Below are positions 31,701 to 39,825 of a stretch of DNA of 64,000 bases, piece after piece (position 1 is the first letter of the stretch; each line of letters starts with the position of its first letter). The DNA comes from Paraburkholderia flava. Its GTDB lineage: Bacteria; Pseudomonadota; Gammaproteobacteria; Burkholderiales; Burkholderiaceae. The notes under the pieces are model-generated. The model made no database searches and had not been told where the DNA came from. It worked only from the letters and a program-made list of their open reading frames with translations. The DNA lies in contig NZ_SMRO01000002.1 of the NCBI RefSeq assembly GCF_004359985.1, positions 1,874,536-1,938,535 on the forward strand. The letters are read 5' to 3'. Made by a program: the position numbers and the translations under genes.

Positions 31701-32122
31701 GCGAGTGGCACCGGTTTTATTTCGACAGGCTGGTGTATCGGAAGCACGGTCGGTTGCAGCACAGGCGCTTCAGGTGGAGCGGCCTCTTGTGCTTCCACAT
31801 CGCCTGGCAGCCCACGCAGTTGCGCGAGTTCGCGTTTAAGCGTCGACACTTCCCACTCGAGTCGTTCGACACGCGCGGACAGCGAACCGGACGCGGTCCA
31901 ATCGTCTCGCGTCGCCGATCGGGATGTGGGAGACGTTGGCGTCGCCCCGGTCGACGCCGTATCGACCGATGGCTGATCCACCGTCTTACGGTCTCGCAGC
32001 AGACGTCCGAGCAGCGCACCCGCGAACGCGCCAACCACTGCCGTGCCACCTAACGACCAGTCGTTCACGAACGCAGCAATCGCGCCGATCACGAGACCGG
32101 CAATACCCAGAATCCATATCAT
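28751..32122 (-). CDS. DUF2339-family polytopic membrane protein
   Basis: A very large membrane protein (1123 residues) of the DUF2339 family, function unknown. It begins MIWILGIAGLVIGAIAAF, a first membrane helix. A cytoplasmic or linker part follows with a short coiled coil (SLSARVERLEWEVSTLKRELAQL, about residues 80-105) and a Pro/Ala/Thr-rich stretch to about 195, then some 25-30 hydrophobic segments to the end, with a Glu-His-rich tail. The ATG at 32122 follows GAGAGAAC; the 17-residue upstream extension is rejected. It overlaps the DUF3999 start by one base. There are no transporter signature motifs I can name. Confidence 0.85.
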   Translation of the reverse strand: MIWILGIAGLVIGAIAAFVNDWSLGGTAVVGAFAGALLGRLLRDRKTVDQPSVDTASTGATPTSPTSRSATRDDWTASGSLSARVERLEWEVSTLKRELAQLRGLPGDVEAQEAAPPEAPVLQPTVLPIHQPVEIKPVPLANAPSPSRTTAAIPASTPELAREASSTFDDASPVTPASTPRPPKVPAGPSLFERAFKAARDWLFGGNTVVRVGIVVLFFGVAFLLKYAADNNMLPIEFRLAGVAVAAAVLLGIGWRIGDRRGAYGLVLQGGGVGVLYLTVFAATRLYHLLPAGAALPLMIAICALSAFLAVRQDARSLAFMGTAGGFLAPILLATGGGSHVMLFSYYALLNAGIFAIAWFKAWRPLNLLGFAFTFAIGTAWGVTAYRPELFASTEPFLILFFLMYVGIALLYAVRREIALLHYVDGTLVFGTPIVAIGLQAALLKGVEFGLAWSAVALAAFYLAIAAWLMRRRDRLGLLFEAMLAVAVIFATLAIPLAFSGPTTSAAWAIEGSAIVWLGVRQRRHAPLGFGLAMQVAAAGAFAVGIVFDHPATTLPILNSAYIATLLIALGSLFTGWLLHGRSDARAWRAWLPDIGLAAAVWGLAWWIGGGANEIVIHILQHAPADPEHATTNAFVLFALLTAWLAHTVRRKFAWPLAEWPALALVPVLALLAASEFVTDGAPFAVFGWAVWPFALVCGYLLLWRQQRDTGEPLLAPLHTLMFWTLCGLLALEGYWQLRAYVPEGTWSWSAWAYGFGLLLLLVAGVGSRLRWPVAHFARAYQLWGAIPLAALLWGWSIASTISDGDASPLFWLPIINPLDVAQLLVLMALTVWLRRLAALGVRWHPRAFDYVALATVFLWFNALLLRTLHHRFGAAYDIDAVLDSFGFQQVFLVGWSAFAFAGMWLARRDSLVRLFAIASTPLVAAMWLWTFYANLTQDGGNWARVPLLNPLDLVQIVVYAVAALWFVRVRRLGAPDRDPLQTFKLPLQILVAATAFLWLNTMLLRTLHHWTGIPYEFDDMAQSTLVQASVSVFWTVCALATTIWATRSKRRALWFVGAGLLALTVVKLFLFDLSHVTGLARIVSFIGIGVMLLLIGYFSPLPPKRVERIGSGEAATSTEEGH

Positions 32123-32695
32123 CGTTGTTCTCTCCGCTGGTCGTGACACGCATGCCGCAGATGCGTGCGGCACGAAACCCCACTATGTACAACGCAGGTA
32201 TTCACGATATTTTCAATGGGCATGGAGATAGCACGGGAAATTCCGACGCAACGATTTAGATGCGCTGCCGGGGTGCCGACGGGATTTGGACTGTCCAGCG
32301 AAAAATCGGCACGGAAAATCGCGCGATGTCGTGGGTATCTCGATTAGCGGTGTTTTAGCCGGTGCGGTTCTTGACATCGACGTTATCTGATTTTTTTCGG
32401 TTGTTGTTTTGAGTCGTGCTGAAGCGGCGCCGTGTGGGCCGCCAAACCATGCAGACGGGCAGGATGAGTAAGTGGTCCACCGCGCCCTCTTCGACGCGTC
32501 GAAATATGACTGATTTATTGGCGGCAGTCCAGTTCCGGCAATGGCGGATATCTCGTATCCCGCCCGACGATTTTCTAGATAACTAACGGAGGGCATGATA
32601 TTGCGCGCAATAAAATCGACTTACGCCGCTTTTTCGTGCACGTTAAAAAGCCCGCTTTCGCGGGCTTATGCAATCGACTGGATCGGCCTGCGGAA
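32123..32695. other. Intergenic region between DUF2339 gene and panE-like gene
   Basis: 573 nt on a minus-strand run. It holds the panE-like terminator at its right end and presumably the DUF2339 promoter at its left end. The middle is comparatively AT-rich with an interrupted T-rich stretch near 32385-32415. The open frames here lack ribosome binding sites and family features, and I call none. Confidence 0.5.
32643..32668 (-). terminator. Intrinsic terminator of the aldolase/panE-like operon
   Basis: On the minus strand, AAGCCCGC / GCGGGCTT stem with a 4-nt loop followed by TTTTT, about 28 nt past the stop of the reductase gene. Confidence 0.9.
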
Positions 32696-33682
32696 TCAGA
32701 GTCCGCTATTCGCTGCCCGTTGCCGCAATAACCCGAGCACTGCATCGCAATAAGGCGTCGGCACGTTCAACCGATGACCGAGCTCAGGAAACACCCCAAG
32801 AATCGGACCGATCTCCAGCGCTCGGCCGGCCTCGAAATCCTGCAGCATCGACGTCCTGAACGCGCCGAGCTTACGCGTCAAGGCGACACGTTCCGGCGCG
32901 CTCATGCCTGTCGACAGCCCGAGCCGTTCGCCGATCTGATCGGCCTCTTCCATCATGCGCAGCACGAGCGCATGCGTGAACGGATCGTCGAGTAGCTGGC
33001 TCGCCGTGGAACCGGTGAGCGCGCTCAGCGGATTCATGTTCATGTTGCCCCACAGCTTCACCCAGATATCCGTGCGGATATCGCCACTCACCGTGACGTC
33101 AAACCCGCCCTCCTGCAACGCGGCGGCGAACGCCCGGGCGGCGTCGGCCAGCGCATCTCGTACAGCGCCAACGATCAGTTGATTGCCACGGCCGCGACGG
33201 ATCACACCCGGCGCATCGGTCGACGACGACAGATGCACGACGCAACCGATCGATTGCGCGCACGGCAGCGCTGCCGACACGACACCTGCGGGGTCGACTG
33301 CTTCGATCGATTCGCCCGCGAGCGGCCCGTCGACACCGTCGAGAAACCACCACGGCAAACCGTTCATCGCTGCGACGATCACGGTGTGCGGTCCGACCAG
33401 TGGACGCAGGCTCTCAGCAATGGCCGGCAACGCCTGCGCCTTCAATGCGACGACGACGAAATCCTGAACGCCCAGTGCGGCGGGATCGTCGTCGGCTGCA
33501 ACCGGGATCGTCGATTCGCGATCGCCGTCGAGCACGCGGATGCCGTCTGCGCGAATCGCATCGAGCGTCTTGCCGCGCGCGAGCACGCCGACGGTGTGAC
33601 CGGCACGCGCAAGCGCCGCCGCGATCAAACCGCCGATCGCGCCTGCACCGACCACCACCGTACGGGGAGAAGAAACGCTCAT
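32696..33682 (-). CDS. 2-dehydropantoate 2-reductase family protein (PanE-like)
   Basis: A 328-residue NADPH-dependent reductase of the ketopantoate reductase family. The N-terminal Rossmann motif is VVVGAGAIGGLIAAAL; the family sequences FVVVALKAQAL, AAMNGLPWWF and the catalytic-Lys region VKLWGNMNMNPLSALTG are visible. True PanE makes pantoate for coenzyme A, but many organisms carry paralogues acting on other 2-oxo acids. Pairing with a class II aldolase gene 16 nt upstream suggests a catabolic or salvage role rather than housekeeping pantothenate synthesis; this is inference. The ATG at 33682 (MSVSSPRT) is preferred over an upstream extension that runs into the aldolase gene. Confidence 0.85.
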   Translation of the reverse strand: MSVSSPRTVVVGAGAIGGLIAAALARAGHTVGVLARGKTLDAIRADGIRVLDGDRESTIPVAADDDPAALGVQDFVVVALKAQALPAIAESLRPLVGPHTVIVAAMNGLPWWFLDGVDGPLAGESIEAVDPAGVVSAALPCAQSIGCVVHLSSSTDAPGVIRRGRGNQLIVGAVRDALADAARAFAAALQEGGFDVTVSGDIRTDIWVKLWGNMNMNPLSALTGSTASQLLDDPFTHALVLRMMEEADQIGERLGLSTGMSAPERVALTRKLGAFRTSMLQDFEAGRALEIGPILGVFPELGHRLNVPTPYCDAVLGLLRQRAANSGL

Positions 33683-33698
33683 GTTTGCCTCAGTTGCC

Positions 33699-34478
33699 TC
33701 AATTTCGATAGGACGGATCAAGCCGGTCGACCTGGCGGAGCAGCGCATCGAGCACGTCGCGACCGGCGCCGTGACGCGGATCGAATTGCAGCGAATCGCG
33801 TGTGCAGCGCGCAGCGATATCGTCCGGAATCACGCGGGCGGCGCCAAGCCCGGCGGTCGCCAGCTGGATTTCGCATGCTCGGTTGAGCGTCCACAGTCGC
33901 GAGAAGGCTTGCGCGATCGTCGTCCCGACCGCCAGCAGCCCGTGATTGCGCAGGATCAGCAACGACTTGTCGCCGAGATGCTCGATGAGACGCGGACCTT
34001 CATCCGCACGGATCGTGATGCCCTCGAAGTCGTGATACGCGACCATTCCGTAGAGCTGCGCGGAATAGAAGTTCGAGTTCTCGAGCCCCACCTGCGAGCA
34101 CGCGACCGCGAGGCCCGCCGTCGTGTGCGTGTGCATCACACAGTGCGCGTCGGGACGCGCCCGATGAATCGCAGCATGAACGACAAAGCCGGCCGGATTC
34201 ACCGGATAGTCCGACGCGCCGATCACCCGCCCGTCCAGATCGATCTTGACCAGATTCGACGCCGTGACCTCGGTGTAGTGGAGGCCAAACGGATTAATCA
34301 GGAAATGCGTCTCGGGACCGGGGATGCGGACCGTGATGTGGTTGTAGATCAACTCAGTCCATCCGAGCATCGCGAACAGACGATACGTGCCGGCCAGCTG
34401 GACGCGTAGCGCACGCTCGTCGTCGGCCGGATCGGAGTTCCCGGCGGTGCGTGCGGACGGGGAATCGACGGCTTGCAT
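33699..34478 (-). CDS. Class II aldolase/adducin family protein
   Basis: A 259-residue protein of the class II aldolase fold, metal-dependent enzymes that cleave or decarboxylate small hydroxy acids and sugar phosphates. Metal-binding His residues appear in VMHTHTTAGLAVAC and in the later RNHGLLAVG motif; the N-terminal NHITVRIPGPETHFLINPFG matches the family's substrate region. The exact substrate is unknown. The gene leads a two-gene operon with the PanE-like reductase. Its upstream region carries the inverted repeat CATTCT-AC-AGAATG at 34522-34535, a candidate operator. The ATG at 34478 is used. Confidence 0.87.
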   Translation of the reverse strand: MQAVDSPSARTAGNSDPADDERALRVQLAGTYRLFAMLGWTELIYNHITVRIPGPETHFLINPFGLHYTEVTASNLVKIDLDGRVIGASDYPVNPAGFVVHAAIHRARPDAHCVMHTHTTAGLAVACSQVGLENSNFYSAQLYGMVAYHDFEGITIRADEGPRLIEHLGDKSLLILRNHGLLAVGTTIAQAFSRLWTLNRACEIQLATAGLGAARVIPDDIAARCTRDSLQFDPRHGAGRDVLDALLRQVDRLDPSYRN

Positions 34479-34521
34479 GACGGTCTCCTGATTCTGTTCG
34501 ATATGGAAAGGCAGATTACTT

Positions 34522-34535
34522 CATTCTACAGAATG
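34522..34535. promoter_or_regulatory. Candidate operator upstream of aldolase/panE-like operon
   Basis: Inverted repeat CATTCT-AC-AGAATG centred about 50 nt before the aldolase start, in an AT-rich patch. It has the size of a dimeric repressor site. The regulator is unknown and none is encoded next to it. Confidence 0.4.
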
Positions 34536-34755
34536 GTCACGCTTCGTTGCTGGTGCAACGAGATTAACTGAAATCGCACCATGGATCGTTGATGATCACA
34601 CTTGAGTCGGCCCTGCCTCTGGACGTGCGCGCGTCGCCCACGGCGCGATCGTCGCGAAACGCGCTCAGGCAGCGACAAAGCCGCTCAAAAATGAAATTAC
34701 AGAGAGGCTCAGAACGAGTCGCAAAGCGGTCCCCGACTGAGATTCCTTCGAGCCA

Positions 34756-34781
34756 AAAAGAAAAGCCCGCGGAGCGGGCTT
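34756..34781 (-). terminator. Stand-alone intrinsic terminator
   Basis: On the minus strand, AAGCCCGC / GCGGGCTT stem, 3-nt loop, then TTTTCTTTTT. It lies about 400 nt beyond the DUF4148 gene, with nothing recognisable between. Confidence 0.8.
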
Positions 34782-35186
34782 GATTGGGCGGTGAGGCGCA
34801 TTTTCGCATTCTCTCGACCGTTTTTGGATTTACAACCGGGCTGGATGGCTGTGCGCTTCTTCTCCGTATGCCCATGCCCTCGGAAGGCATACCGAGATTG
34901 CACGGCGGGCAATTTCACAGCAACGGGTACAAATACCGATTACGCATTTTGTTGCAGCGAAGCAACGGAAATAATTGCGTAAACCTTTACAGCCCTAACC
35001 ACCACGGCAACTGACAACAGCTCAGTCAATCTCACCTGCTGCTTTGCGTAGATTGATCCGCAGCACCGATCTTGCACGCGATGACCGAATCCGCTGAAGA
35101 ATCCCTACCTATCAGTTCCACACGTTCCCGCGCGCAACGACCTGGATCGGGATCCGCAGCACAAAACGGATACAACGAATCGCGCC

Positions 35187-35453
35187 TTATTGACCCGACT
35201 GCGACGAACCGTTCGTCGATGCGCCGACGCCGCTGTCATGCGCCGCGTTTTGGGCGGCGATACGTGCTTCGGCGGCCTGAATGTTCTGCGGATAATGCAC
35301 GCGATCGGTCGGATCGAAACCTGCCTGCTCCACTCGCACGAGATCCGCGCGAACTTCAGCACGCGTCAACGGCTGGTTGGTGGACTGGGCGAATGCCGCG
35401 AGCGGTGCGGTAATCAGAGCGGCGATGGCAATGGCTTCAAACAGGGACTTCAT
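35187..35453 (-). CDS. DUF4148-domain small periplasmic protein
   Basis: An 88-residue exported protein with the DUF4148 pattern common and multi-copy in Burkholderia relatives: a signal peptide (AIAALITAPLAAFA, then QS) followed by LTRAEVRADLVRVEQAGF and the Tyr-Pro segment HYPQNIQAAEARI. Its function is unknown. The start is supported by GGAGG about 9 nt upstream of the ATG at 35453. The C-terminal Ser/Asn/Gln-rich tail looks disordered. It is a single gene; no partner is adjacent. Confidence 0.88.
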   Translation of the reverse strand: MKSLFEAIAIAALITAPLAAFAQSTNQPLTRAEVRADLVRVEQAGFDPTDRVHYPQNIQAAEARIAAQNAAHDSGVGASTNGSSQSGQ

Positions 35454-35644
35454 ACTCTTAACCTCCAGGTTCTTTATTAAGACGGAGAGTTCGCAGTTGG
35501 CGCCCTTCGTCGATATCAGGAGTCTAAAGAGGAATTGATATAGGGTAAACCCTTATCAATGAAACTCACTGTTGCTTAAAGTGATGTGAATCGAGCGCCA
35601 CGCCTGCAAGAACTGGATGTCCGTTGATTCATCCACCCCAAAAG

Positions 35645-35680
35645 CAAAAAACCCGCAGGTCTGTCGACCGGCGGGTTTTC
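35645..35680 (-). terminator. Intrinsic terminator after tRNA-Leu
   Basis: On the minus strand, AACCCGC / GCGGGTT stem with inner GGTC / GACC pairing, followed by TTTTTT, 12 nt past the tRNA 3' end. Confidence 0.88.
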
Positions 35681-35691
35681 CGAGAAAAGTA

Positions 35692-35778
35692 TGGTGCGAG
35701 GAAGGGGACTCGAACCCCTACACCATTGCTGGCGTCAGGACCTAAACCTGGTGCGTCTACCAATTTCGCCATCCTCGC
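35692..35778 (-). tRNA. tRNA-Leu (UAG)
   Basis: The minus strand reads GCGAGGA (acceptor), D-arm GGCGAAATTGGTAGACGC, anticodon loop containing TAG (GGTTTAGGTCC), a long class II variable arm, T-arm GGTTCGAGTCC, TCCTCGC and encoded ACCA. 87 nt, as expected for tRNA-Leu. Confidence 0.96.
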
Positions 35779-36010
35779 AGCCGGACGACGCATGCAACCC
35801 GTACGTCCGATGTCTGGCTTGCCATCTGATGCCACCGCAAGCGGCACCCGAAAGCGTAAGGGCGAAATTCTAACTGATCGTCTGCGGCTTGTCTGCATGT
35901 CCGGACCGGGTCCGATGCTACAATTTCGGGCTCTCGCCGTAGGCCACATCGAGCAGTAAACAACGCCTGCGCGCGCTCTTGCGTCCGCGCCCCCACACGT
36001 CCCCGCTCAA

Positions 36011-36835
36011 GTGAATTTCGACGACTATTGCCAGCAAAAAGCGGCACCGCCCGGATCGAGCAGCTATTACGCGCTGCGCCGCGCGCCGTTTGCGCGTCAG
36101 CCATTGCTGACCGCCCTCTTCGCGTTGCGTCGCGAGTTCGAGGAAACAGTGAAGGAGACCAGCGATCCGACTGTCGGGCGCACTCGCCTCGCGTGGTGGC
36201 AAAAAGAAATTGCATCGCTCGGGGCAGGTTCGCCGTCGCATCCGGTATCGAAAGCGCTGGCCGCTCATCTCAAAGACGTGTCGATTGAACTGCCCGCATT
36301 GCAGTCGCTGCTTGCTGGTTTCGAGATGGATCTGGATCAGGCGCGCTACCTCGATTACGCGAATCTGCGGCGCTATATCGACGGCGTCGGCGGCACGTTC
36401 GCGTCGCTCGTCGCACGTGTAACCGCACAGGCACCCGAGCAGGCACCGCAATGGGCCGCGCCGCTCGGCCATGCGCTGATGCTCGCGCAAATTGTGGCCG
36501 ACGTCGGCGACGATGCGCGCCACGGTCGCATCTATATTCCGATCGATGAAATGCAGCGCTTCAACGTGACCGCTGCGGATCTGATCAACCGCCGCTATAG
36601 CGACGCGTTCACCGAATTGATGCGCTTCCAGACCGACCGTGCTCGCGGTGCGCTGCGAGATGCGCTATCTGCACTGCCGCCCGAAGAGCGTCGCAATCAG
36701 CGCACGCTGCGCGCACTGACTGCGCTCTCCCTCGCGCTGCTCGACGAAATTGAGAGCGACGGTTACCAGGTGCTACATCAGCGCATCGCGCTCACGCCGA
36801 TTCGCAAACTATGGCTCGCGTGGCGTGCCGCGTGA
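36011..36835 (+). CDS. Squalene/phytoene synthase-fold protein, NDUFAF6-like, catalytic motif degenerate
   Basis: A 274-residue protein of the squalene/phytoene synthase superfamily. The second conserved region is recognisable (IVADVGDDARHGRIYIPIDEM, like the DxxxDxxxGRxYLP motif). In the first region, where true synthases carry a DDxxD-type aspartate cluster, this protein reads FALRREFEETVKE, with no aspartate pair. The phrases FALRREFEETVKETSD and RTRLAWWQKEI resemble my memory of mitochondrial complex I assembly factor NDUFAF6. No hopanoid genes (hpnC, hpnE, shc) are adjacent. The start is GTG at 36011 without a clear Shine-Dalgarno. Enzyme activity is doubtful; the role is unassigned. Confidence 0.8.
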   Translation: MNFDDYCQQKAAPPGSSSYYALRRAPFARQPLLTALFALRREFEETVKETSDPTVGRTRLAWWQKEIASLGAGSPSHPVSKALAAHLKDVSIELPALQSLLAGFEMDLDQARYLDYANLRRYIDGVGGTFASLVARVTAQAPEQAPQWAAPLGHALMLAQIVADVGDDARHGRIYIPIDEMQRFNVTAADLINRRYSDAFTELMRFQTDRARGALRDALSALPPEERRNQRTLRALTALSLALLDEIESDGYQVLHQRIALTPIRKLWLAWRAA

Positions 36836-36857
36836 ACCGTCGTTCTCGCGATCGCGT

Positions 36858-38087
36858 TCACACCCGCAGCAACGGCAGAGGTTCGAACCGCTGCTGCAGG
36901 ATCGACGTCGCGTCGAGTCCCCACCATGGCCCGAGCACGGTCGCATACAGTTGCCGGAAATCGACGCCCACCGGCAGATTGCCGTTGCCGTCGAGTTGAG
37001 CCAGCACCGGCGCGACGCCATGAAGACCGCCGCGCACCCGGCCGCCCATCACGAAATGCGGAGCGACCGTACCGTGATCGGTGCCGTTGCTTTGATTCTC
37101 GCGCGGTCGCCGGCCGAATTCGGCATAGGTCATCACCAGCGTGCTGTTCCATCGACCGAGTTCGACGAGCGCATCGCGCATCGATGCCAGCCCGTCGGCG
37201 AGTTGCTTTAGTAGCGCGGCCTGCTGTCCCGGCTGATTCTGGTGCGTATCGAAGCCGTTCAACGTCAGACGGATCACCGCCACGCCCTGTCCCGCGAGCG
37301 GCGTACCCTGCGGTGTACCGCTCGCGGCGAGCACCTGCATCGCGGTCTTCACCGACGTCCCGAACGCCCCGCCAGGGAACGTCGTTTTCAGCGCGTACTG
37401 GCCGGCACGCGGTCTCAAGCGGTCAGCCGCTTTGACGATGTCGTTCTCGACGTCGAGGATGTGCGCCAGTTCGGGGTTGCGCTCATGCAGCGACACTGGC
37501 GTCACGAGTCGCGATGCGCGCGCGAACTGCGCAGGATTCACGAGGGCGATCGCGCGCGCGCCGTTTGCGAGCGGCCCCATCTCCGCACTGCCGATCACCA
37601 CACCGTCACCGACGAATCCCGCCGGCGCTGCCCGCTCTGCAAACGCGCGCGTGAGCCATCCTTCCCGCAGGTATTGATCGGAACGCGACGCGGTGTCCCA
37701 GATCTCGATCGACCGGAAATGCGACAGGTTCGGCTGCGTGTAGCTGACGCCCTGCACGATCGCGAGTTGCCTGCTTTGCCACAGCGGCATCAACGACTTC
37801 AGCGACGGATGCAGTGCAGTACGCTCGTCGAGCTGGATCAACTGTTCGCGCTTGATGCCGATGTTCTTGCGCAACGTGTAATACGTCGGGTCAGCGTACG
37901 GCACAACCGTATTCAGGCCGTCGTTGCCACCCTTCAGTTCGACGAGGATCAACAGATTGCCGTAGCCCTGTGCCATCGCGCCGCCGACGGCTTGCGTGGC
38001 CGCGGTCTGCTGTGCCGCGAACGCGCCCGGCAGCCATAGCGACGTGCCCATCGCTGCAGTCATCGAAAGAAAATTGCGTCGCTTCAT
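36858..38087 (-). CDS. DUF1501-family exported protein
   Basis: A 409-residue protein of the DUF1501 family, which has an alkaline phosphatase/sulfatase-like fold and unknown function. The N-terminus MKRRNFLSMTAAMGTSLWLPGAFA is a twin-arginine-type signal, implying export of a folded protein. Family landmarks include LVELKGGNDGLNTVVPY near residue 52, RTALHPSLKSLMPLW, and the C-terminal TYAEFGRRPRENQSNGTDHG, which contains likely metal-ligand residues. It is co-oriented with the DUF1800 gene 49 nt upstream; such pairs are common in bacteria and their joint role is not established. Confidence 0.88.
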   Translation of the reverse strand: MKRRNFLSMTAAMGTSLWLPGAFAAQQTAATQAVGGAMAQGYGNLLILVELKGGNDGLNTVVPYADPTYYTLRKNIGIKREQLIQLDERTALHPSLKSLMPLWQSRQLAIVQGVSYTQPNLSHFRSIEIWDTASRSDQYLREGWLTRAFAERAAPAGFVGDGVVIGSAEMGPLANGARAIALVNPAQFARASRLVTPVSLHERNPELAHILDVENDIVKAADRLRPRAGQYALKTTFPGGAFGTSVKTAMQVLAASGTPQGTPLAGQGVAVIRLTLNGFDTHQNQPGQQAALLKQLADGLASMRDALVELGRWNSTLVMTYAEFGRRPRENQSNGTDHGTVAPHFVMGGRVRGGLHGVAPVLAQLDGNGNLPVGVDFRQLYATVLGPWWGLDATSILQQRFEPLPLLRV

Positions 38088-38136
38088 GCTGTCGCCTCGT
38101 CCATGATCGTCGTCATCGGCTCGATGATCGCGATCG

Positions 38137-39699
38137 TCATTTCAACTGGTATGCGGGGTCCATCAGCAGTGCCTCGAGATACGTGCTGCCCGTCGAATTC
38201 GTCTCGATCGCATCGACGGGCGCAACGGGCAGTACCGCGTGCTGCAACTGCAATTCGGTCGACAGCCCCGCCTTCGCGCTGGGCGTTGCATTGTAGTGAG
38301 CGAGCCAGCCGTCGATATCGAAGCGTACTCCGCGGCGCTCCGCGTGCGCAGCAGCGTGTGGTCCGGACTGCATCATCTGCATTCCAGCACCGGCTGTCTT
38401 TGCGTGCGGCGGCCGAGCCCCCTCGGTGGCACGGAACAACTGCTCGACGAACTGTTTGCGTGCGAGCAACGTCGAGCTATTGATCCACGTCTCGCCACCG
38501 GGCCAGCCCTTCACGTTTGGCGGATAGAACAGGTTCTCGCCAAGATTGCGGATCGTCGTGGCGAACGACGCGGTGGTGTCGTAACCGATATCGAATGCGC
38601 GCAGCGCGCCGACGACGAATTCCACCGGCGACTTGACGAGTACACCGCGATTGTCGTCACTCCAGAATGCGTCGCTCAGAAAGAGCCCGCGCAACGCCAC
38701 CTTGATGTCGTAGCGACTCGCACGGAAGCGTCCGGCAACAACAGCGACCTGCGCCGGATCAGGCGTATCGGAGACGAACTCGCGCCAGAGCTTCGTCACG
38801 ACGAACGTCGCTGTTTCGGGACGCGCGAGCAGGATGTCGAGGGTCTCGTCGCCGTCGAACGTACCGCTTTGTCCGAGCACGGTCTTGATGCCGTCGTCGT
38901 GCATGGCAGCGCGCCACACGTAGGCCTGCGTGTCGGGATCAAGTGTCCAGCCGGTATACGCTCGCGCCGCCTCCGACACATCGCGCTGCGAGTAGTGCCC
39001 CTCGCCGAGCGTGAACAGCTCCATCACCTCGCGGGCAAAATTCTCGTTCGGTTTGCCCTTGCGACTGCCGGCGCCGTCGAGATACAGCAGCATCGCGGGA
39101 TCTTTCGCGACGTCGTGCAGCATCGCGCCGAAGTTGCCGAGCGCGTCGCGACGCAACAGCGCGTTCTGCTTCGCCATCAACTGCGGGTACGCGACCTTGT
39201 CCTGCCCCGACGTGAAGTGGTTGTGCCAGAAAAGCGTCATGCGCTCGGTCAGCGGCGATGGCGTCGTCACCATTTCGCGCACCCACCACGCGCGTAACTC
39301 TTCGTAATGCACACCGCGCGTTCGCTGTTCGTCGCGACGCTCGTCGGAGGTCCATGCATTGCGTTCGGCGCGCGTCGGAATCGGTTCGCTCGCCCAGGCG
39401 GGTAACGGCGTGATTGCATCGGTTCGCGTGTCCGCGAGAACGCGATCGACCGCCTGTTCACGCGTCAAGCCGACGTAGTTCGCCACTTCCGTAGCGTCCG
39501 GCGCGAAGCCGACGCGAGTGAGAAAGAAGCGCGCGTCGTCAGCGTCGAGCAGCGTTTGATCTTCAGTGGACGTGACTTTCGCAGGTACAGCTGTCGTGGC
39601 CCGATGCGCCGACGGATGCGGCGCGGCAAGCACGCCGGCGGTTATCGCGACGAGCACACCGGTCAATGCAGACCGGGCGAGCCGGTGACAGAGGTTCAT
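38137..39699 (-). CDS. DUF1800-family exported protein
   Basis: A 520-residue protein of the DUF1800 family, function unknown. A signal peptide (LARSALTGVLVAITAGVLA) points to the periplasm. Family markers are visible: FFLTRVGFAPDATEVANYVGLTREQAVDRVL near the N-terminus, ERMTLFWHNHFTSGQDKV, NENFAREVMELFTLGEGHYSQRDV, and NVKGWPGGETWINSSTLL. The start at 39699 (MNLCHRL) places the signal directly at the N-terminus; 19 upstream residues are rejected. It probably forms a unit with the DUF1501 gene downstream and perhaps the small exported protein upstream. Confidence 0.88.
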   Translation of the reverse strand: MNLCHRLARSALTGVLVAITAGVLAAPHPSAHRATTAVPAKVTSTEDQTLLDADDARFFLTRVGFAPDATEVANYVGLTREQAVDRVLADTRTDAITPLPAWASEPIPTRAERNAWTSDERRDEQRTRGVHYEELRAWWVREMVTTPSPLTERMTLFWHNHFTSGQDKVAYPQLMAKQNALLRRDALGNFGAMLHDVAKDPAMLLYLDGAGSRKGKPNENFAREVMELFTLGEGHYSQRDVSEAARAYTGWTLDPDTQAYVWRAAMHDDGIKTVLGQSGTFDGDETLDILLARPETATFVVTKLWREFVSDTPDPAQVAVVAGRFRASRYDIKVALRGLFLSDAFWSDDNRGVLVKSPVEFVVGALRAFDIGYDTTASFATTIRNLGENLFYPPNVKGWPGGETWINSSTLLARKQFVEQLFRATEGARPPHAKTAGAGMQMMQSGPHAAAHAERRGVRFDIDGWLAHYNATPSAKAGLSTELQLQHAVLPVAPVDAIETNSTGSTYLEALLMDPAYQLK

Positions 39700-39825
39700 C
39701 GTTCGTGTTCCGTTCACGCCGTCCTGCTGGACGGCTCGGGCCCGCGCAACGGGCAATGCGTTCGTCTGCCGGATTCAACGGCGTGTTGCGTGCTTCCGTT
39801 GACGGCGCGGACAGATGCGAAACGT

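Larger units (their letters stand above)
34479..35186. other. Gene-poor intergenic region with a stand-alone terminator
   Basis: 708 nt between the aldolase operon start and the DUF4148 stop. Besides the candidate operator, it contains a clear minus-strand terminator hairpin at 34756-34781, with no gene directly ahead of it; the nearest minus-strand gene ends about 400 nt upstream. The 34900-35000 part is AT-rich compared with the window. I find no open frame with a credible start or family features. A small RNA ending at the hairpin is possible. Confidence 0.5.

Noticed and set aside
32213..32596. 127-residue frame on the minus strand between DUF2339 and panE-like genes
   Set aside because: No Shine-Dalgarno, no recognisable family, and composition unlike neighbouring genes.
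34784..35014. Small frames in the gene-poor region before DUF4148
   Set aside because: No credible start signal or family features; codon third positions lack the G/C bias of real genes here.
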